Positions 37,855 through 46,798 of a DNA stretch of 64,000 bases are shown piece by piece. Made by a program: the position numbers and the translations under genes. Every line of letters begins with the position of its first letter. Within the stretch, counting starts at the first letter, position 1. A model generated the notes under the pieces. The model was not told the DNA's origin. It saw only the letters and a program-made list of their open reading frames with translations, and made no database searches. The stretch covers positions 3,607,501 through 3,671,500 of the forward strand of contig NZ_CP029639.1 in the NCBI RefSeq assembly GCF_003268635.1. Reading direction: 5' to 3'. The DNA is from Paenibacillus sp. DCT19. Its GTDB lineage: Bacteria > Bacillota > Bacilli > Paenibacillales > Paenibacillaceae.

Positions 37855-38919
37855 TTGAAAAAGCTGGCGCTCTACAAACAAATTCGAGAAAATATTATAC
37901 AGAAAATTAAATCAGGGCAGCTTCGGCCAACGGACCGTATTCCTTCTGAGCAGGAACTAATGGACGAATTCAGAGTAAGTAAAATAACCGTCAAGAACGC
38001 CCTAACCCTACTAGCTGACGAAGGATTCATTATACGCATACAAGGCAAAGGCTCATTCGTCTCTTCTAGTCTTGTGGTTTCTAGCATCAATTTCTCGCCA
38101 TCCCCAAGCAGCCCGTCCTCCATGCCGCTCATCGGCTTCATTATTCCGACGATGAGAACCCGTGTCATTCAGAAGCTCGTTGACTACACGGAACACTTCA
38201 TACAAGAAGCGGGTCTCAGCATGGTACTAAGCATCACGCGCGAGTCTTCCTCGATCGAATCAAACGTCATTCGTACACTAACGGAGCTCGGTGTGAAGGG
38301 GCTGATCGTCTTTCCGACAGAAGATGAGAAGTACAACGAATCATTACTGCGTCTGTCGCTCGATAAATTCCCGTGTGTGTTCATCGACCGCTATCTGCGC
38401 AACATTGAGACGTACACCATTACATCCGACAATTACGGCGGTGCGTATAAAGCTGTATCCCATTTGCTATCCAAGAGTCATCAGCAGATTGCGCTCATCT
38501 CACCTGAAAATGCCAATACAGCCGTCGAGGATCGTACGCTCGGCTTCGAGCAGGCGTATACAGATCAAGGGATCTCCATTGACAAAAGCTTGTGGTGTCA
38601 CATTCCTCTCGACATTCTACGCAGCGAGCAAGCATTAGACTATGTAAGTGACTTCTTGCAAAACCACAGTGGAATTTCGGCAGCCTTCTCCTTGACTGAA
38701 GAAACAGCACGCCTTACATTGGCCGCGATCAGTCGTCTGAACGTTCACTCCAATATCGATTTGTTATCTTTTGATAATCCACATCTTTCAGGCGTACCTT
38801 ATGTACAGCAGGATGAACAGGAAATGGCACGAACAGCCGTAAAGCTGTTACGTGAACAGATGGAAGATATTTATTCTCCTAAGAACGCCATTATTCCCGT
38901 GCAACTCATCTTCCCTTGA
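37855..38919 (+). CDS. GntR-LacI hybrid repressor, AraR-like
   Basis: 354 residues. N-terminal GntR winged helix (LYKQIRENIIQKIKSGQLRP, IPSEQELMDEFRVSKITVKN) joined to a LacI/GalR periplasmic-binding-like effector domain (LIGFIIPTMRTRVIQKLVDY; VFIDRYLRN; DLLSFDNPHLSGVPYVQQDE). This combination is that of AraR. TTG 37855 has GGGGAG 9 nt upstream; the ATG at 37846 touches the RBS. Divergent from the ABC-GH43 operon, which it probably represses in the absence of arabinose or an oligosaccharide. Confidence 0.87.
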   Translation: MKKLALYKQIRENIIQKIKSGQLRPTDRIPSEQELMDEFRVSKITVKNALTLLADEGFIIRIQGKGSFVSSSLVVSSINFSPSPSSPSSMPLIGFIIPTMRTRVIQKLVDYTEHFIQEAGLSMVLSITRESSSIESNVIRTLTELGVKGLIVFPTEDEKYNESLLRLSLDKFPCVFIDRYLRNIETYTITSDNYGGAYKAVSHLLSKSHQQIALISPENANTAVEDRTLGFEQAYTDQGISIDKSLWCHIPLDILRSEQALDYVSDFLQNHSGISAAFSLTEETARLTLAAISRLNVHSNIDLLSFDNPHLSGVPYVQQDEQEMARTAVKLLREQMEDIYSPKNAIIPVQLIFP

Positions 38920-39009
38920 CACGATAAACGTTGCAGCCAGGCGATTAATGAACTTGGCATATTCAAATTGGTTTTTCTTATGTAAATTAAAAGCTTGACT
39001 AAAAAGATT

Positions 39010-39054
39010 GAGCGCCTTTGATTGGAGTATGTCTCCCCATAATCAAAAGCGCTC
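39010..39054. terminator. Terminator between convergent genes
   Basis: GAGCGCCTTTGATT/AATCAAAAGCGCTC stem (one mismatch). Minus side is followed by AATCTTTTTAG; serves the GNAT gene and possibly the AraR-like gene. Confidence 0.75.
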
Positions 39055-39067
39055 ATATTTCAAAAAT

Positions 39068-39544
39068 TCAATCCAATTCCTTTATATACCACGCATCCAT
39101 CGCAGAATGTTCAGAACCTGATAATGGTTTATCCAAAAGATTGAATCCAAATTTTTCGTACAAAACACATGCTGTTTTTAATTCTTGTTTTGTTTCTAAG
39201 TAACACTTAGCATAGTGCTTGGAAGCGAACGACAAAGCAGTTTCCATTAATTTCTTCCCCATCCCATACCCTTGCGTTTTCTCACTTAAGTATAGTTTTT
39301 GTAATTCGCAGACATTATCTTGTTCGTTAAATGGGGCTATACCGACACCACCAACAACTTCTCCCTCTATTTCTACCACCCAGTATTGGGCATGTTTTAA
39401 ATGATTGTAATAGTCGTGAAGGTCATTGAGTTGAGGGTCAAAATAGGCTGTGCCAGGAATTGCTAACCCAAGTGTTTTTAGTGAATCTTGTATTATTTCC
39501 TTTATTTTTGTGTTGTCCTCTTGTTTAATTTCTCGAATAATCAT
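39068..39544 (-). CDS. GNAT-family N-acetyltransferase
   Basis: 158 residues. GNAT core: YWVVEIEGEVVGGVGIAP, CELQKLYLSEKTQGYGMGKK (acetyl-CoA loop Q-G-Y-G-x-G), CYLETKQELKTACVLYEKFG. Single gene with its own terminator. Substrate unknown. Confidence 0.86.
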   Translation of the reverse strand: MIIREIKQEDNTKIKEIIQDSLKTLGLAIPGTAYFDPQLNDLHDYYNHLKHAQYWVVEIEGEVVGGVGIAPFNEQDNVCELQKLYLSEKTQGYGMGKKLMETALSFASKHYAKCYLETKQELKTACVLYEKFGFNLLDKPLSGSEHSAMDAWYIKELD

Positions 39545-39738
39545 ACACGAACTCCTTCTACTTTAGTTTGCAGCCATGTCATAATGAAAATATCCATTAT
39601 AACAATACTCCATCTTTAATCTGTTTCCTATTGATCTAACTGTACCACTCTCCATCTATCGCAGGCCATTTTCTCATAAACCTATTCTCCTTTTATGCTA
39701 ATTTTGTCCTGGTTCCTCGACATTAAGCAAAACTAAAA

Positions 39739-39771
39739 AACCAGTCGACGATTCAATTCCATCAACTGGTT
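39739..39771 (-). terminator. Terminator of the diguanylate cyclase gene
   Basis: AACCAGT/ACTGGTT stem, T-rich minus-strand flank (TTTTTTAGTTTTGC). Next to a faint family A arm (GGTTCCTCGACATTAAG). Confidence 0.7.
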
Positions 39772-39803
39772 GATTCACTTATTGTAGTTTTAATCTCAAT
39801 AAC

Positions 39804-41372
39804 TCACTCATTATTCAAAGCCTTAACAATGGTGCGATTACGCCCCTCTTGCTTGGCTTGATACAAAGCAGCATCAGCCAATTGAAACAAATCTGCTGCA
39901 CATGACGAGTCAACTGGATACTCTGCAATACCTGCCGAAATTGTCACACGATGATCAATAGTAAACGTACTATTTTGTACTGTTAAGCGGATGCTTTCGG
40001 CAGTTTCATAAGCCTGATCAGATCTACAATTCTGCAGAAGCACCACGAATTCCTCTCCGCCATATCGGAAGCAGAAATCTTCGGAACTTACTGACATTTG
40101 TATTTGTTGAGCTATCCGTTTCAATACTTCATCTCCAGCGTGATGACCGAATGTATCATTTATCGTTTTAAAGCGATCGATGTCTAATACGATGATGGAA
40201 AATGGAGCTTCTCTCTGAGTCCATTGCTGTATGATTTCCTCAAATGTTCTACGGTTGTTCAACCCTGTTAGTACATCTGTACCGGCCTGATAAACCAGTT
40301 GATCCGTTTTTTGTTTGAGGGTTCGCATAGCCCCAATAACCGTACGCGTGAGCAAATCAGCTTCACGGTTCCAATGTGGCTTGACCACGGACTGGTTCAC
40401 TTCCCCGTTCTCCATTTGGGTGATCATATCAGCAAGTAGAACAAATGGGCTTGCAAGTTTACGTGCCACTCTCAAAACAACCAAAGTTAAGATCAGAAAT
40501 GGGATTGAGGTGTATAACAATAACATCCAAATATGATGGTTTAACTGATCATACACCGTTTGCGTGGGTGTTACAAAGACTACTCCCCAATTTGTTGTAG
40601 GGACTTTGTAATATGCTGCAAGTGAGTCTACGTCAGATATATTTTTGTATCGCTCCTTACCCTCTTGATTGTTCAATAGCTTTCTAACCACGTCATTCCT
40701 GCTTACATTTTCTCCAATACGGTTGGCATCTGGATGAAATAATAACGTTCCTTTTTGATCAACGATGAAAAAATAAGAACCATTTTCGGCTTGGAGTTGG
40801 TTACCAAAAGATAGATTTAGAATATTATACTCCTGCAAATGGATATTGCCACCAATCATACCTATAAAATTGCCTGAAGCATCATTGAGAGGTTCACCAA
40901 TAAACATAATGGTGTGATTCGTTCGCGGCGTTGGATAGGCCTCTGATATATAAGATGCCTTTGATTGGATTGCCAGTTTCGCCGCTTTAGAGTTTACATG
41001 TTTACCGATAACCGATTCGTAATAGGGCGAAATAGAACGTACAATGCCCGTCTGATCTGCAAGGGCAACAGAGTTAAAAAAGTTACTACTGTTTTGAATA
41101 AGATCCATCGTTGCATTTAGTTTGTTGGTATCCGTGAAGTCATCTTCATGTATGTACTTCGCTGCATACTTCAGACTACTCTGCATGGAAAGAAACAAAG
41201 AATCTAATGTTTGACTCATTTGTACGGCGTTTACGTAATTATTTGAAAGTGTATTGTCTATGAGTGCACGCTTTTGAGTGGTATATGATGATATAATCAT
41301 GATGGTCAAGGTCATTAAGACTGAAACGGATACTAAGCCGCTTAGCAGAACATTGAGGCTAATTTTTCTCAT
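39804..41372 (-). CDS. Membrane diguanylate cyclase with Cache sensor
   Basis: 522 residues. N-terminal membrane segment, extracellular dCache-like domain (about 40-275), second membrane segment (HIWMLLLYTSIPFLILTLVV), HAMP-like linker, and C-terminal GGDEF domain: LTGLNNRRTFEEI, FKTINDTFGHHAGDEVLKRI, active-site YGGEEF. Should make cyclic di-GMP in response to an external ligand. An inhibitory RxxD motif is not obvious. Single gene. Confidence 0.91.
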   Translation of the reverse strand: MRKISLNVLLSGLVSVSVLMTLTIMIISSYTTQKRALIDNTLSNNYVNAVQMSQTLDSLFLSMQSSLKYAAKYIHEDDFTDTNKLNATMDLIQNSSNFFNSVALADQTGIVRSISPYYESVIGKHVNSKAAKLAIQSKASYISEAYPTPRTNHTIMFIGEPLNDASGNFIGMIGGNIHLQEYNILNLSFGNQLQAENGSYFFIVDQKGTLLFHPDANRIGENVSRNDVVRKLLNNQEGKERYKNISDVDSLAAYYKVPTTNWGVVFVTPTQTVYDQLNHHIWMLLLYTSIPFLILTLVVLRVARKLASPFVLLADMITQMENGEVNQSVVKPHWNREADLLTRTVIGAMRTLKQKTDQLVYQAGTDVLTGLNNRRTFEEIIQQWTQREAPFSIIVLDIDRFKTINDTFGHHAGDEVLKRIAQQIQMSVSSEDFCFRYGGEEFVVLLQNCRSDQAYETAESIRLTVQNSTFTIDHRVTISAGIAEYPVDSSCAADLFQLADAALYQAKQEGRNRTIVKALNNE

Positions 41373-42007
41373 ACTATTACTTTTCTTCGCAATTCGTATA
41401 ACTGTTTGTTTAAAATCATTTCTATTCTCCTTAAAAATACATTTTCCCCTACTATTTTATCCGAAAGCTGTTAAGAAAGAATAAATAAACCTTAACATTT
41501 TCATTACAATTACAATTCTAATTGAGATTCCATCTCATGCGTAACCATTTCTAAACAAATTGAGCAACTCTGTATAACCAGAGCGGACGGGTAGTAATTA
41601 TGTACTAATGTTCTATTTAATAACCGATATGACTTTGTTTCACCTTTCACCGGTGCAGTTAGAATCATCTATTACACGATGATTTCTATTAGACGTATTT
41701 GTTGCGGAGTCATTTGACGGTGGACAGACATTTACCCAGCGAAGGCTTACAATACCTTTTTTTAATCCAAATGGAAACTCCACATAAGAATACGCCTATT
41801 GTATTTGATTAAAATACAATAGGCGTATTCTGCATTTTATTAATTAACTATCTGATTCCCGTGTCAATAATGAGATCAAACGATTCTTCAGCATCTGCTT
41901 TTTGAAGTAGCTTCTTAATTGTATGGTCTTCATCCTAAGAAGCTGACATTTATTTAATTAATTTCGGGGATTCTGTAAGGTGGCCGCAAGCAGTTTTTTG
42001 ATTCTGC
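41373..42007. other. Intergenic region with perfect inverted repeat and gene tail
   Basis: 635 bp. The 5' side of the cyclase gene, then a 20-bp perfect inverted repeat (41787-41831), then about 41870-41950 on the minus strand a coding-like tail (DEDHTIKKLLQKADAEESFD, LIIDTGIR, stop) without start. The tail resembles the C terminus of small P-loop kinases; likely a gene remnant. Confidence 0.45.
41787..41831. repeat. 20-bp perfect inverted repeat, 5-nt loop
   Basis: AGAATACGCCTATTGTATTT and its exact complement, GATTA loop. Plus side followed by GCATTTTATT. Much longer than other hairpins here; may be a terminator of a lost gene or part of a small mobile element. Confidence 0.65.
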
Positions 42008-42886
42008 CTATATCATGATATGTCTTCGTTCAATCCCAGCCACTGCACCGCCAACCCGAACCTGTCTGATGTCACCGCTCCCGCTCAGGCGCAACCCTAC
42101 CTTGATTTCAGAAGGACAATTCATCGAATACCCTTGCCTGAACATGACATGTTCCACTTCTTTCATAGGTAGCTCGCCATGTTGGTACAAATAGCAGAGT
42201 AGTGCACCGTTGGATGTTCCTGTCGCACTCTCCTCTGGAATATCGTACAGCGGCGCAAAGTTTCGACATTCCGCAGTAGCATTGTCTGGAGTATCCAAGG
42301 TGAACAGATGATATCCTACGACATCATATTTTTCGCAAATAGCGGTTATGGCGTCAAATTTTGGCTGAATCTCATTCAAGAGATTCCTACTGCGGATCGG
42401 GATAAAAATATCACGCAGACCCGTCGAAACAATCTCGATAGGCAACTCGGTTTCTAGGGCTTCAGGAGCTATTCCCAAGGATGGGGCGATTTCCTCACAG
42501 GATATCTTTTCAGAAAATTGTGGTAAAGCCTGCGATAAATAAACAAAACCCTCCGAGCTAATATCGACATCCAAAATTCCTGCCTTGGTTTCTATCGTAT
42601 AAGAGCTTGCTGCTTCAGCCAAACCTAGCGAATGCATTAGTCCAAAAGCAGCAATCGTGGCGTGCCCGCACAGATCAACTTCGTTCGAGGGAGTGAAATA
42701 GCGGATTTTGTAATTGGCTAATGTGGATTTCTCTATAAAGGCCGTCTCCGAATAGCCTACCTTCTTCGCTATGAGTTGCATGTCAGACGCTTCCAGTGAA
42801 AGGTCATTCTCCAAGACAACTCCTGCGGGATTACCACCATGATCCCCTTTTGCAAATGCGTTCAGCGTATACACTTCCACTTTCAT
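42008..42886 (-). CDS. PhzF-family isomerase/epimerase-like protein
   Basis: 292 residues. PhzF fold: VYTLNAFAKGDHGGNPAGVV, catalytic Glu in GYSETAFIEKS, TPSNEVDLCGHATIAAFGLM, and ATGTSNGALLCYLYQHGE. ATG 42886 has AAAGGG 9 nt upstream. Members include phenazine and diaminopimelate-epimerase-like enzymes; no phenazine genes are near. Substrate unknown. Confidence 0.88.
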   Translation of the reverse strand: MKVEVYTLNAFAKGDHGGNPAGVVLENDLSLEASDMQLIAKKVGYSETAFIEKSTLANYKIRYFTPSNEVDLCGHATIAAFGLMHSLGLAEAASSYTIETKAGILDVDISSEGFVYLSQALPQFSEKISCEEIAPSLGIAPEALETELPIEIVSTGLRDIFIPIRSRNLLNEIQPKFDAITAICEKYDVVGYHLFTLDTPDNATAECRNFAPLYDIPEESATGTSNGALLCYLYQHGELPMKEVEHVMFRQGYSMNCPSEIKVGLRLSGSGDIRQVRVGGAVAGIERRHIMI

Positions 42887-43131
42887 GTTGCTCATCCCTT
42901 TCTTATCTTCAATTCCATATGTAGTTCTGCAGGTATCACCCTTGCTGATAGGACACAGTCGTCATTGTGTAAGCTTATAGTTTAACAAGAATGTACGCCT
43001 TTTGGAATCTCTAAATCAAATGAATATCATCTTCTTCAATTTAAGACGTAGTGAGTTGTCCACATAGGAAATGCCCCGCTGATGACTCAGCAGAGCTTGA
43101 ATAACCCATTTATTTTCATACAAGATACGAA

Positions 43132-43257
43132 CTAATACCAGAACGATTTTGTGATGATAACGAGCAGAATAAAGAGTACAAGAATTGCCGCAGTTGAAGT
43201 ACATATACCGTTACCAATTCCACCTACATTGTTACAATCGTATCCAACTTTACTCAT
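43132..43257 (-). CDS. YjcZ-family small sporulation protein
   Basis: 41 residues, ATG 43257 with AAAGGAGG 8 nt upstream. Gly-rich polar N terminus (GYDCNNVGGIGNGICTSTAA) followed by one membrane segment (ILVLFILLVII) and a short polar aromatic end (SFWY). This is the layout of YjcZ/YhzK-type peptides made during sporulation in Bacillales. Too short for usual ORF cut-offs. A hairpin GCTCTGCTGA/TCAGCGGGGC downstream (about 43071-43098) may terminate it. Confidence 0.82.
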   Translation of the reverse strand: MSKVGYDCNNVGGIGNGICTSTAAILVLFILLVIITKSFWY

Positions 43258-43440
43258 TTGATTGGCCTCCTTTGAATCTCAAGGTACGTCATAACATATG
43301 CCAAATTAGCACAAATGAGCGGGCATATCCCCATGCTGTCACGCCCAAACCATACTGTATATTCCAGACAAAATAATTATGTTCATGTCAGCTGCTTTCA
43401 GTTCTGCCACTCGCTTATCAAAATACGCGAAAAAATCAAA

Positions 43441-43472
43441 AGAGCCGTAGGGATGCTTTCCCATACAGCTCT
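43441..43472 (-). terminator. Terminator of the stalk-domain gene
   Basis: AGAGC(C/T)GTA(T)GGGA stem to AGAGCT side, minus-strand TTTGATTTTTT. Confidence 0.78.
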
Positions 43473-43510
43473 CTGTAAGCGCCCTTCACGATTTAACCAT
43501 TGCTTATTAA

Positions 43511-44239
43511 TTAAGGATAATAGATCCGTGTATCATCGAAATAATTAAATGAAGTAATAGTCCAACCATTAACCTTCTTAGTCATCTCAGCTTCAATACC
43601 GTAGCTATAGTTATAGTCGCCAACGATCCCATCTGAATGAAAGACCGCCTTATATTTAGTAAGGCTTTTATTCCATTGAATATACTCTGACTGAGGAAGA
43701 CCTAGTTCAACGTTATTTTTATTAAATTGAATCCAGTATTTCTTTTTGGCCATCGCATTTGTTGCAAGAGTCAATGCTTGATTATCTGCCAATGGACGAG
43801 CATATACCTTAAGGTGCTCAGAATTTCCTGTTAACGAAGATTTATCCCATTTGATAGTATCCTTCGGATAGAAGAAGTTACTTAAAGCTTTAAATTGTAC
43901 ATACACCGAGCCGTTTCTCAACAATACTCCATTACCAACAGTAGCATTAAAAGTCTTCCCGTCTTTAGTTAGTGAAGCCGTTTTGGTCTTCTGATCCCAA
44001 GATATGTTTACATCAAAATATTTATCAAGTTTTTCATCGTATATGAATAGATAATTCGTCGATATACTGCGGAGAGGCGCATATAATCTGCCCTCATAAA
44101 GCAAACCGTTTACTCCGTCATATTCATCATATTGATCATCTGCGGCATAAGAACTCATTGGACTAAACATTAAAGCGCCACTTAATAATGATAAAAAAGT
44201 GACCCACAACATTGGCTTTTTCAAAATAATGAATTTCAT
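43511..44239 (-). CDS. Secreted stalk-domain (copper amine oxidase N-like) protein
   Basis: 242 residues. Signal peptide (positive start, hydrophobic 10-28, SSYAADD cleavage area). Stalk-domain repeats: LLYEGRLYAPLRSISTNYLF, ISWDQKTKTASLTKDGKTFN, LRNGSVYVQFKALSNFFYPK. The C-terminal 90 residues look like a small alpha/beta domain. Such proteins are common in Paenibacillus and are cell-surface or secreted, function unknown. Confidence 0.8.
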   Translation of the reverse strand: MKFIILKKPMLWVTFLSLLSGALMFSPMSSYAADDQYDEYDGVNGLLYEGRLYAPLRSISTNYLFIYDEKLDKYFDVNISWDQKTKTASLTKDGKTFNATVGNGVLLRNGSVYVQFKALSNFFYPKDTIKWDKSSLTGNSEHLKVYARPLADNQALTLATNAMAKKKYWIQFNKNNVELGLPQSEYIQWNKSLTKYKAVFHSDGIVGDYNYSYGIEAEMTKKVNGWTITSFNYFDDTRIYYP

Positions 44240-44411
44240 ATTTTCTCCTCACTCTTTTTTATTTTAATATTAATAAATTTTACATGAATTAGCAATTAAT
44301 AATACAGGAAAATTTATCCATACTCTAGTTCCTCACAAACCACTGGGTTCTGCCAATTCAGATCTGCCTGCGTTTTATCCTACAAACATAAAAATATGCA
44401 TTAAAAAGGTA

Positions 44412-45224
44412 TTAATAAAATGGCGATTTTCTAGCGAGAATCAAATCTATCGCGTCCAATACACCTTCGTTATTATTGGAACTCGTGATATACATGGCAG
44501 CATCTTTTATAGCAGGAATGGCATTGGACATAGCAACACCATATTTAACATGAGAGATCATCTCCAGATCGTTTCCACTATCTCCAAAAGCAGCCGTTTC
44601 TTCATCTGCAATTCCCCAACGTTCTTGGAGCAGTTTAATTCCTCTTGCTTTATGAATTCCAGGGATGATTAAATCAATGTCACCATGACCACTAGAAACA
44701 GGAGTGACATACTTACCTACATGTTTATGAAATTCATCCAGAACAGAAGCAGCCATATCCTCTGGAAAACTAGTCGCAAATTTAAATATGGTATCATCTA
44801 TTTTTTCAAAATCAGAAATTCTAGAAAGTTGGTGATAGTATCGTAAAGTTTGCTGATAAAACTCTTCTGTAACTGAAGCGTGAACATAGGCTCCATTCTT
44901 ACCACAAACCACTAATTCAGGATAGTCATACTGCTTGAGCATGTTTAGAACTTTATTAATCGTCTCCTTAGACATCTCACCGTTATAAATGTCCTTTCCC
45001 TCATCAACGATATAAGCTCCATTTTCAGCAATAAAAGCGATCTGCTCTTCAATCTCTGTAAAAAAAGATTTCAATTGATAATATTGGTTCCCGCTCGCAA
45101 CGATAAACTTGATCCCTTGTTTTTTCATTTCTGAATATTGTTCGCTAAAGCGTTTTCGATTGTAACTTTGATTATGATCCAAAAACGTACCATCCATATC
45201 GACTGCAATTAACTTGATCGCCAT
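44412..45224 (-). CDS. Cof-type HAD-IIB phosphatase
   Basis: 270 residues. HAD motifs: I VDMDGTFLD, II VASGNQYYQ, III/IV with Lys in the IPGIHKARGIKLL area and AFGDSGNDLEMI. Dephosphorylates sugar phosphates or cofactors. A TreR-like operator (45270-45287) lies 46 bp upstream, which suggests sugar-phosphate linked control. Confidence 0.88.
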   Translation of the reverse strand: MAIKLIAVDMDGTFLDHNQSYNRKRFSEQYSEMKKQGIKFIVASGNQYYQLKSFFTEIEEQIAFIAENGAYIVDEGKDIYNGEMSKETINKVLNMLKQYDYPELVVCGKNGAYVHASVTEEFYQQTLRYYHQLSRISDFEKIDDTIFKFATSFPEDMAASVLDEFHKHVGKYVTPVSSGHGDIDLIIPGIHKARGIKLLQERWGIADEETAAFGDSGNDLEMISHVKYGVAMSNAIPAIKDAAMYITSSNNNEGVLDAIDLILARKSPFY

Positions 45225-45269
45225 CTGATTCGTCTCCTTTAATCAACTAGTGGATTATTCACAAACATC

Positions 45270-45287
45270 AACTTGTATATACAAGTT
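45270..45287. promoter_or_regulatory. Perfect 18-bp palindrome, GntR/TreR-like operator
   Basis: AACTTGTATATACAAGTT contains TTGTATATACAA, the core bound by TreR-type GntR repressors. Upstream of the HAD phosphatase gene. Confidence 0.6.
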
Positions 45288-45381
45288 TAACTTGGCTGTA
45301 TTCTATCACGGATTCCCCAGTATTACAAAATAAAAAACATTCTCAAATGTTGATCTAATCGGAAATGGGAGCAAAAATGAA

Positions 45382-45407
45382 AGACCCTTCCACCAATGGA
45401 AGGGTCT
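45382..45407 (-). terminator. Terminator of the polysaccharide locus
   Basis: AGACCCTTCCA/TGGAAGGGTCT perfect 11-bp stem with 4-nt loop; minus-strand TTTCATTTTTG. The 195 bp between it and the GH88 stop read in one frame as RVQDEIANLLPVGTMGLLIQ and NHPVFEHFVTIDGVPGAE, possibly a gene tail. Confidence 0.82.
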
Positions 45408-45602
45408 CTTTAGCACGTATTCACGACAATTACATTGTAAGAATATAAACTTACATTCCGCACCTGGAACTCCATCAATAGTAACAAAATGTTCGAAGAC
45501 CGGATGGTTCTGTTGAATCAACAAACCCATTGTGCCCACGGGAAGCAGATTCGCAATCTCATCCTGGACTCTGGAGATAACAAAAGTAAGCATACATTTG
45601 TC

Positions 45603-46760
45603 TTACCAAAAATATAGATCGTTACCCTTAATCTTGAAGATCGCTTCAATGAAATAATAATCACCATAAATGATAGACTGATGGTGGTTAACGCTACGGT
45701 AAGCAGCAGAGCCGTTTTGCACGATGCAATCGCAGTCTGTGCCCCAGTTTGTGCGCTGTTCATCCAGCGTGATCAACAATTTCAGAGCTGCATCCAAATA
45801 CAGTTTTTTTTCATATTCGCCCACCGCCTTGACAATCTCGATCAGTCCGCAGGCTGCTATAGCGGCTGCCGTAGAGTCCTCATATATTGGTTCCTTCGGC
45901 TGCCTGAAATCGACCGGAATGATGCCGCTCTCCGGAATATTGGCAATGAAATAGTGCGCAATCCGCTTCGCCGTATGCAAATACTCTTCCTTTCCCGTGT
46001 GCTGATAACTCATCATGAAGCCATACAATCCCCACGCCTGACCTCGTGTCCAAGAAGAGCCATTCTCATATCCTTGTCCCCCGTGAGTCTGAACTACACC
46101 TCCTAGGAAGGGATCAAATTCAACAATGTGATGGACCGAGCCATCCGGTCTCACGAATGTTTTCATGACAGTATCCGCATGCCGTTCTGCAATTTGCTTG
46201 AAGCGGGGATCACCAGTCTCCTTGGAAGCCCAATACAGCAATGGGATGTTAAACATGCAGTCAATGATCGCCCAGCCGCGCGTGTCCCCTTCTGGGATAT
46301 CATTCCAGGCACGAATGAACTCGCCGGCGGGATTAAAGCGACCGGCGAGCAGATTGGCGGCATGCAGCGCCCTTTTGCGAGAGGCGGGATTTTGCGTTAA
46401 CTGGTAATTCGCCACGCTCGTTGGCAGCCACATGAATCCTACATCATGATGTAGCCCGTAGAATTTTTCAAAGCTCGTGTCCAGCTTATCCTCGACCAGA
46501 TTGGCATAGTTCTTATATTTCTCCTGTCCCGTAACATGGTACATCTGCCAGAGCATTCCGCCCCAAAAGCCATTAGTCCACCAGTTGATACCATCCGCAT
46601 CATCGCCACTTGGGTTCTGGGTGGCTCGGTCATCGTGAATACCGTCCAATGTTGTATAAGGGATTTTGTACTGCGATTTATCGCTGACCCAATCCATCTT
46701 GTCTGTTATTTTCTGAACGACCCGATCTACCCATGCATTAGTTTTATCCACTACTAACAT
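45603..46760 (-). CDS. Unsaturated uronyl hydrolase, GH88
   Basis: 385 residues, no signal peptide. GH88 hallmarks: NWWTNGFWGGMLWQMYHVTG, Asp in LHHDVGFMWLPTSVANY, Asp in GWAIIDCMFNIPLLYWASKE, and SSWTRGQAWGLYGFMMSYQH. Removes the 4,5-unsaturated uronic acid left by polysaccharide lyases, in the cytoplasm. Last gene of the locus that also encodes a lyase and a heparinase II/III protein, whose products it should process. Confidence 0.9.
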   Translation of the reverse strand: MLVVDKTNAWVDRVVQKITDKMDWVSDKSQYKIPYTTLDGIHDDRATQNPSGDDADGINWWTNGFWGGMLWQMYHVTGQEKYKNYANLVEDKLDTSFEKFYGLHHDVGFMWLPTSVANYQLTQNPASRKRALHAANLLAGRFNPAGEFIRAWNDIPEGDTRGWAIIDCMFNIPLLYWASKETGDPRFKQIAERHADTVMKTFVRPDGSVHHIVEFDPFLGGVVQTHGGQGYENGSSWTRGQAWGLYGFMMSYQHTGKEEYLHTAKRIAHYFIANIPESGIIPVDFRQPKEPIYEDSTAAAIAACGLIEIVKAVGEYEKKLYLDAALKLLITLDEQRTNWGTDCDCIVQNGSAAYRSVNHHQSIIYGDYYFIEAIFKIKGNDLYFW

Positions 46761-46798
46761 CGCTTTGATCCCACCTTCTCCTGATATTAATCAATATG

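Noticed and set aside
43016..43204. 62-codon minus-strand ORF
   Set aside because: Different frame over the YjcZ-like gene; no RBS.
45518..45763. 81-codon minus-strand ORF at the GH88 3' end
   Set aside because: Shadow of the GH88 gene in another frame.
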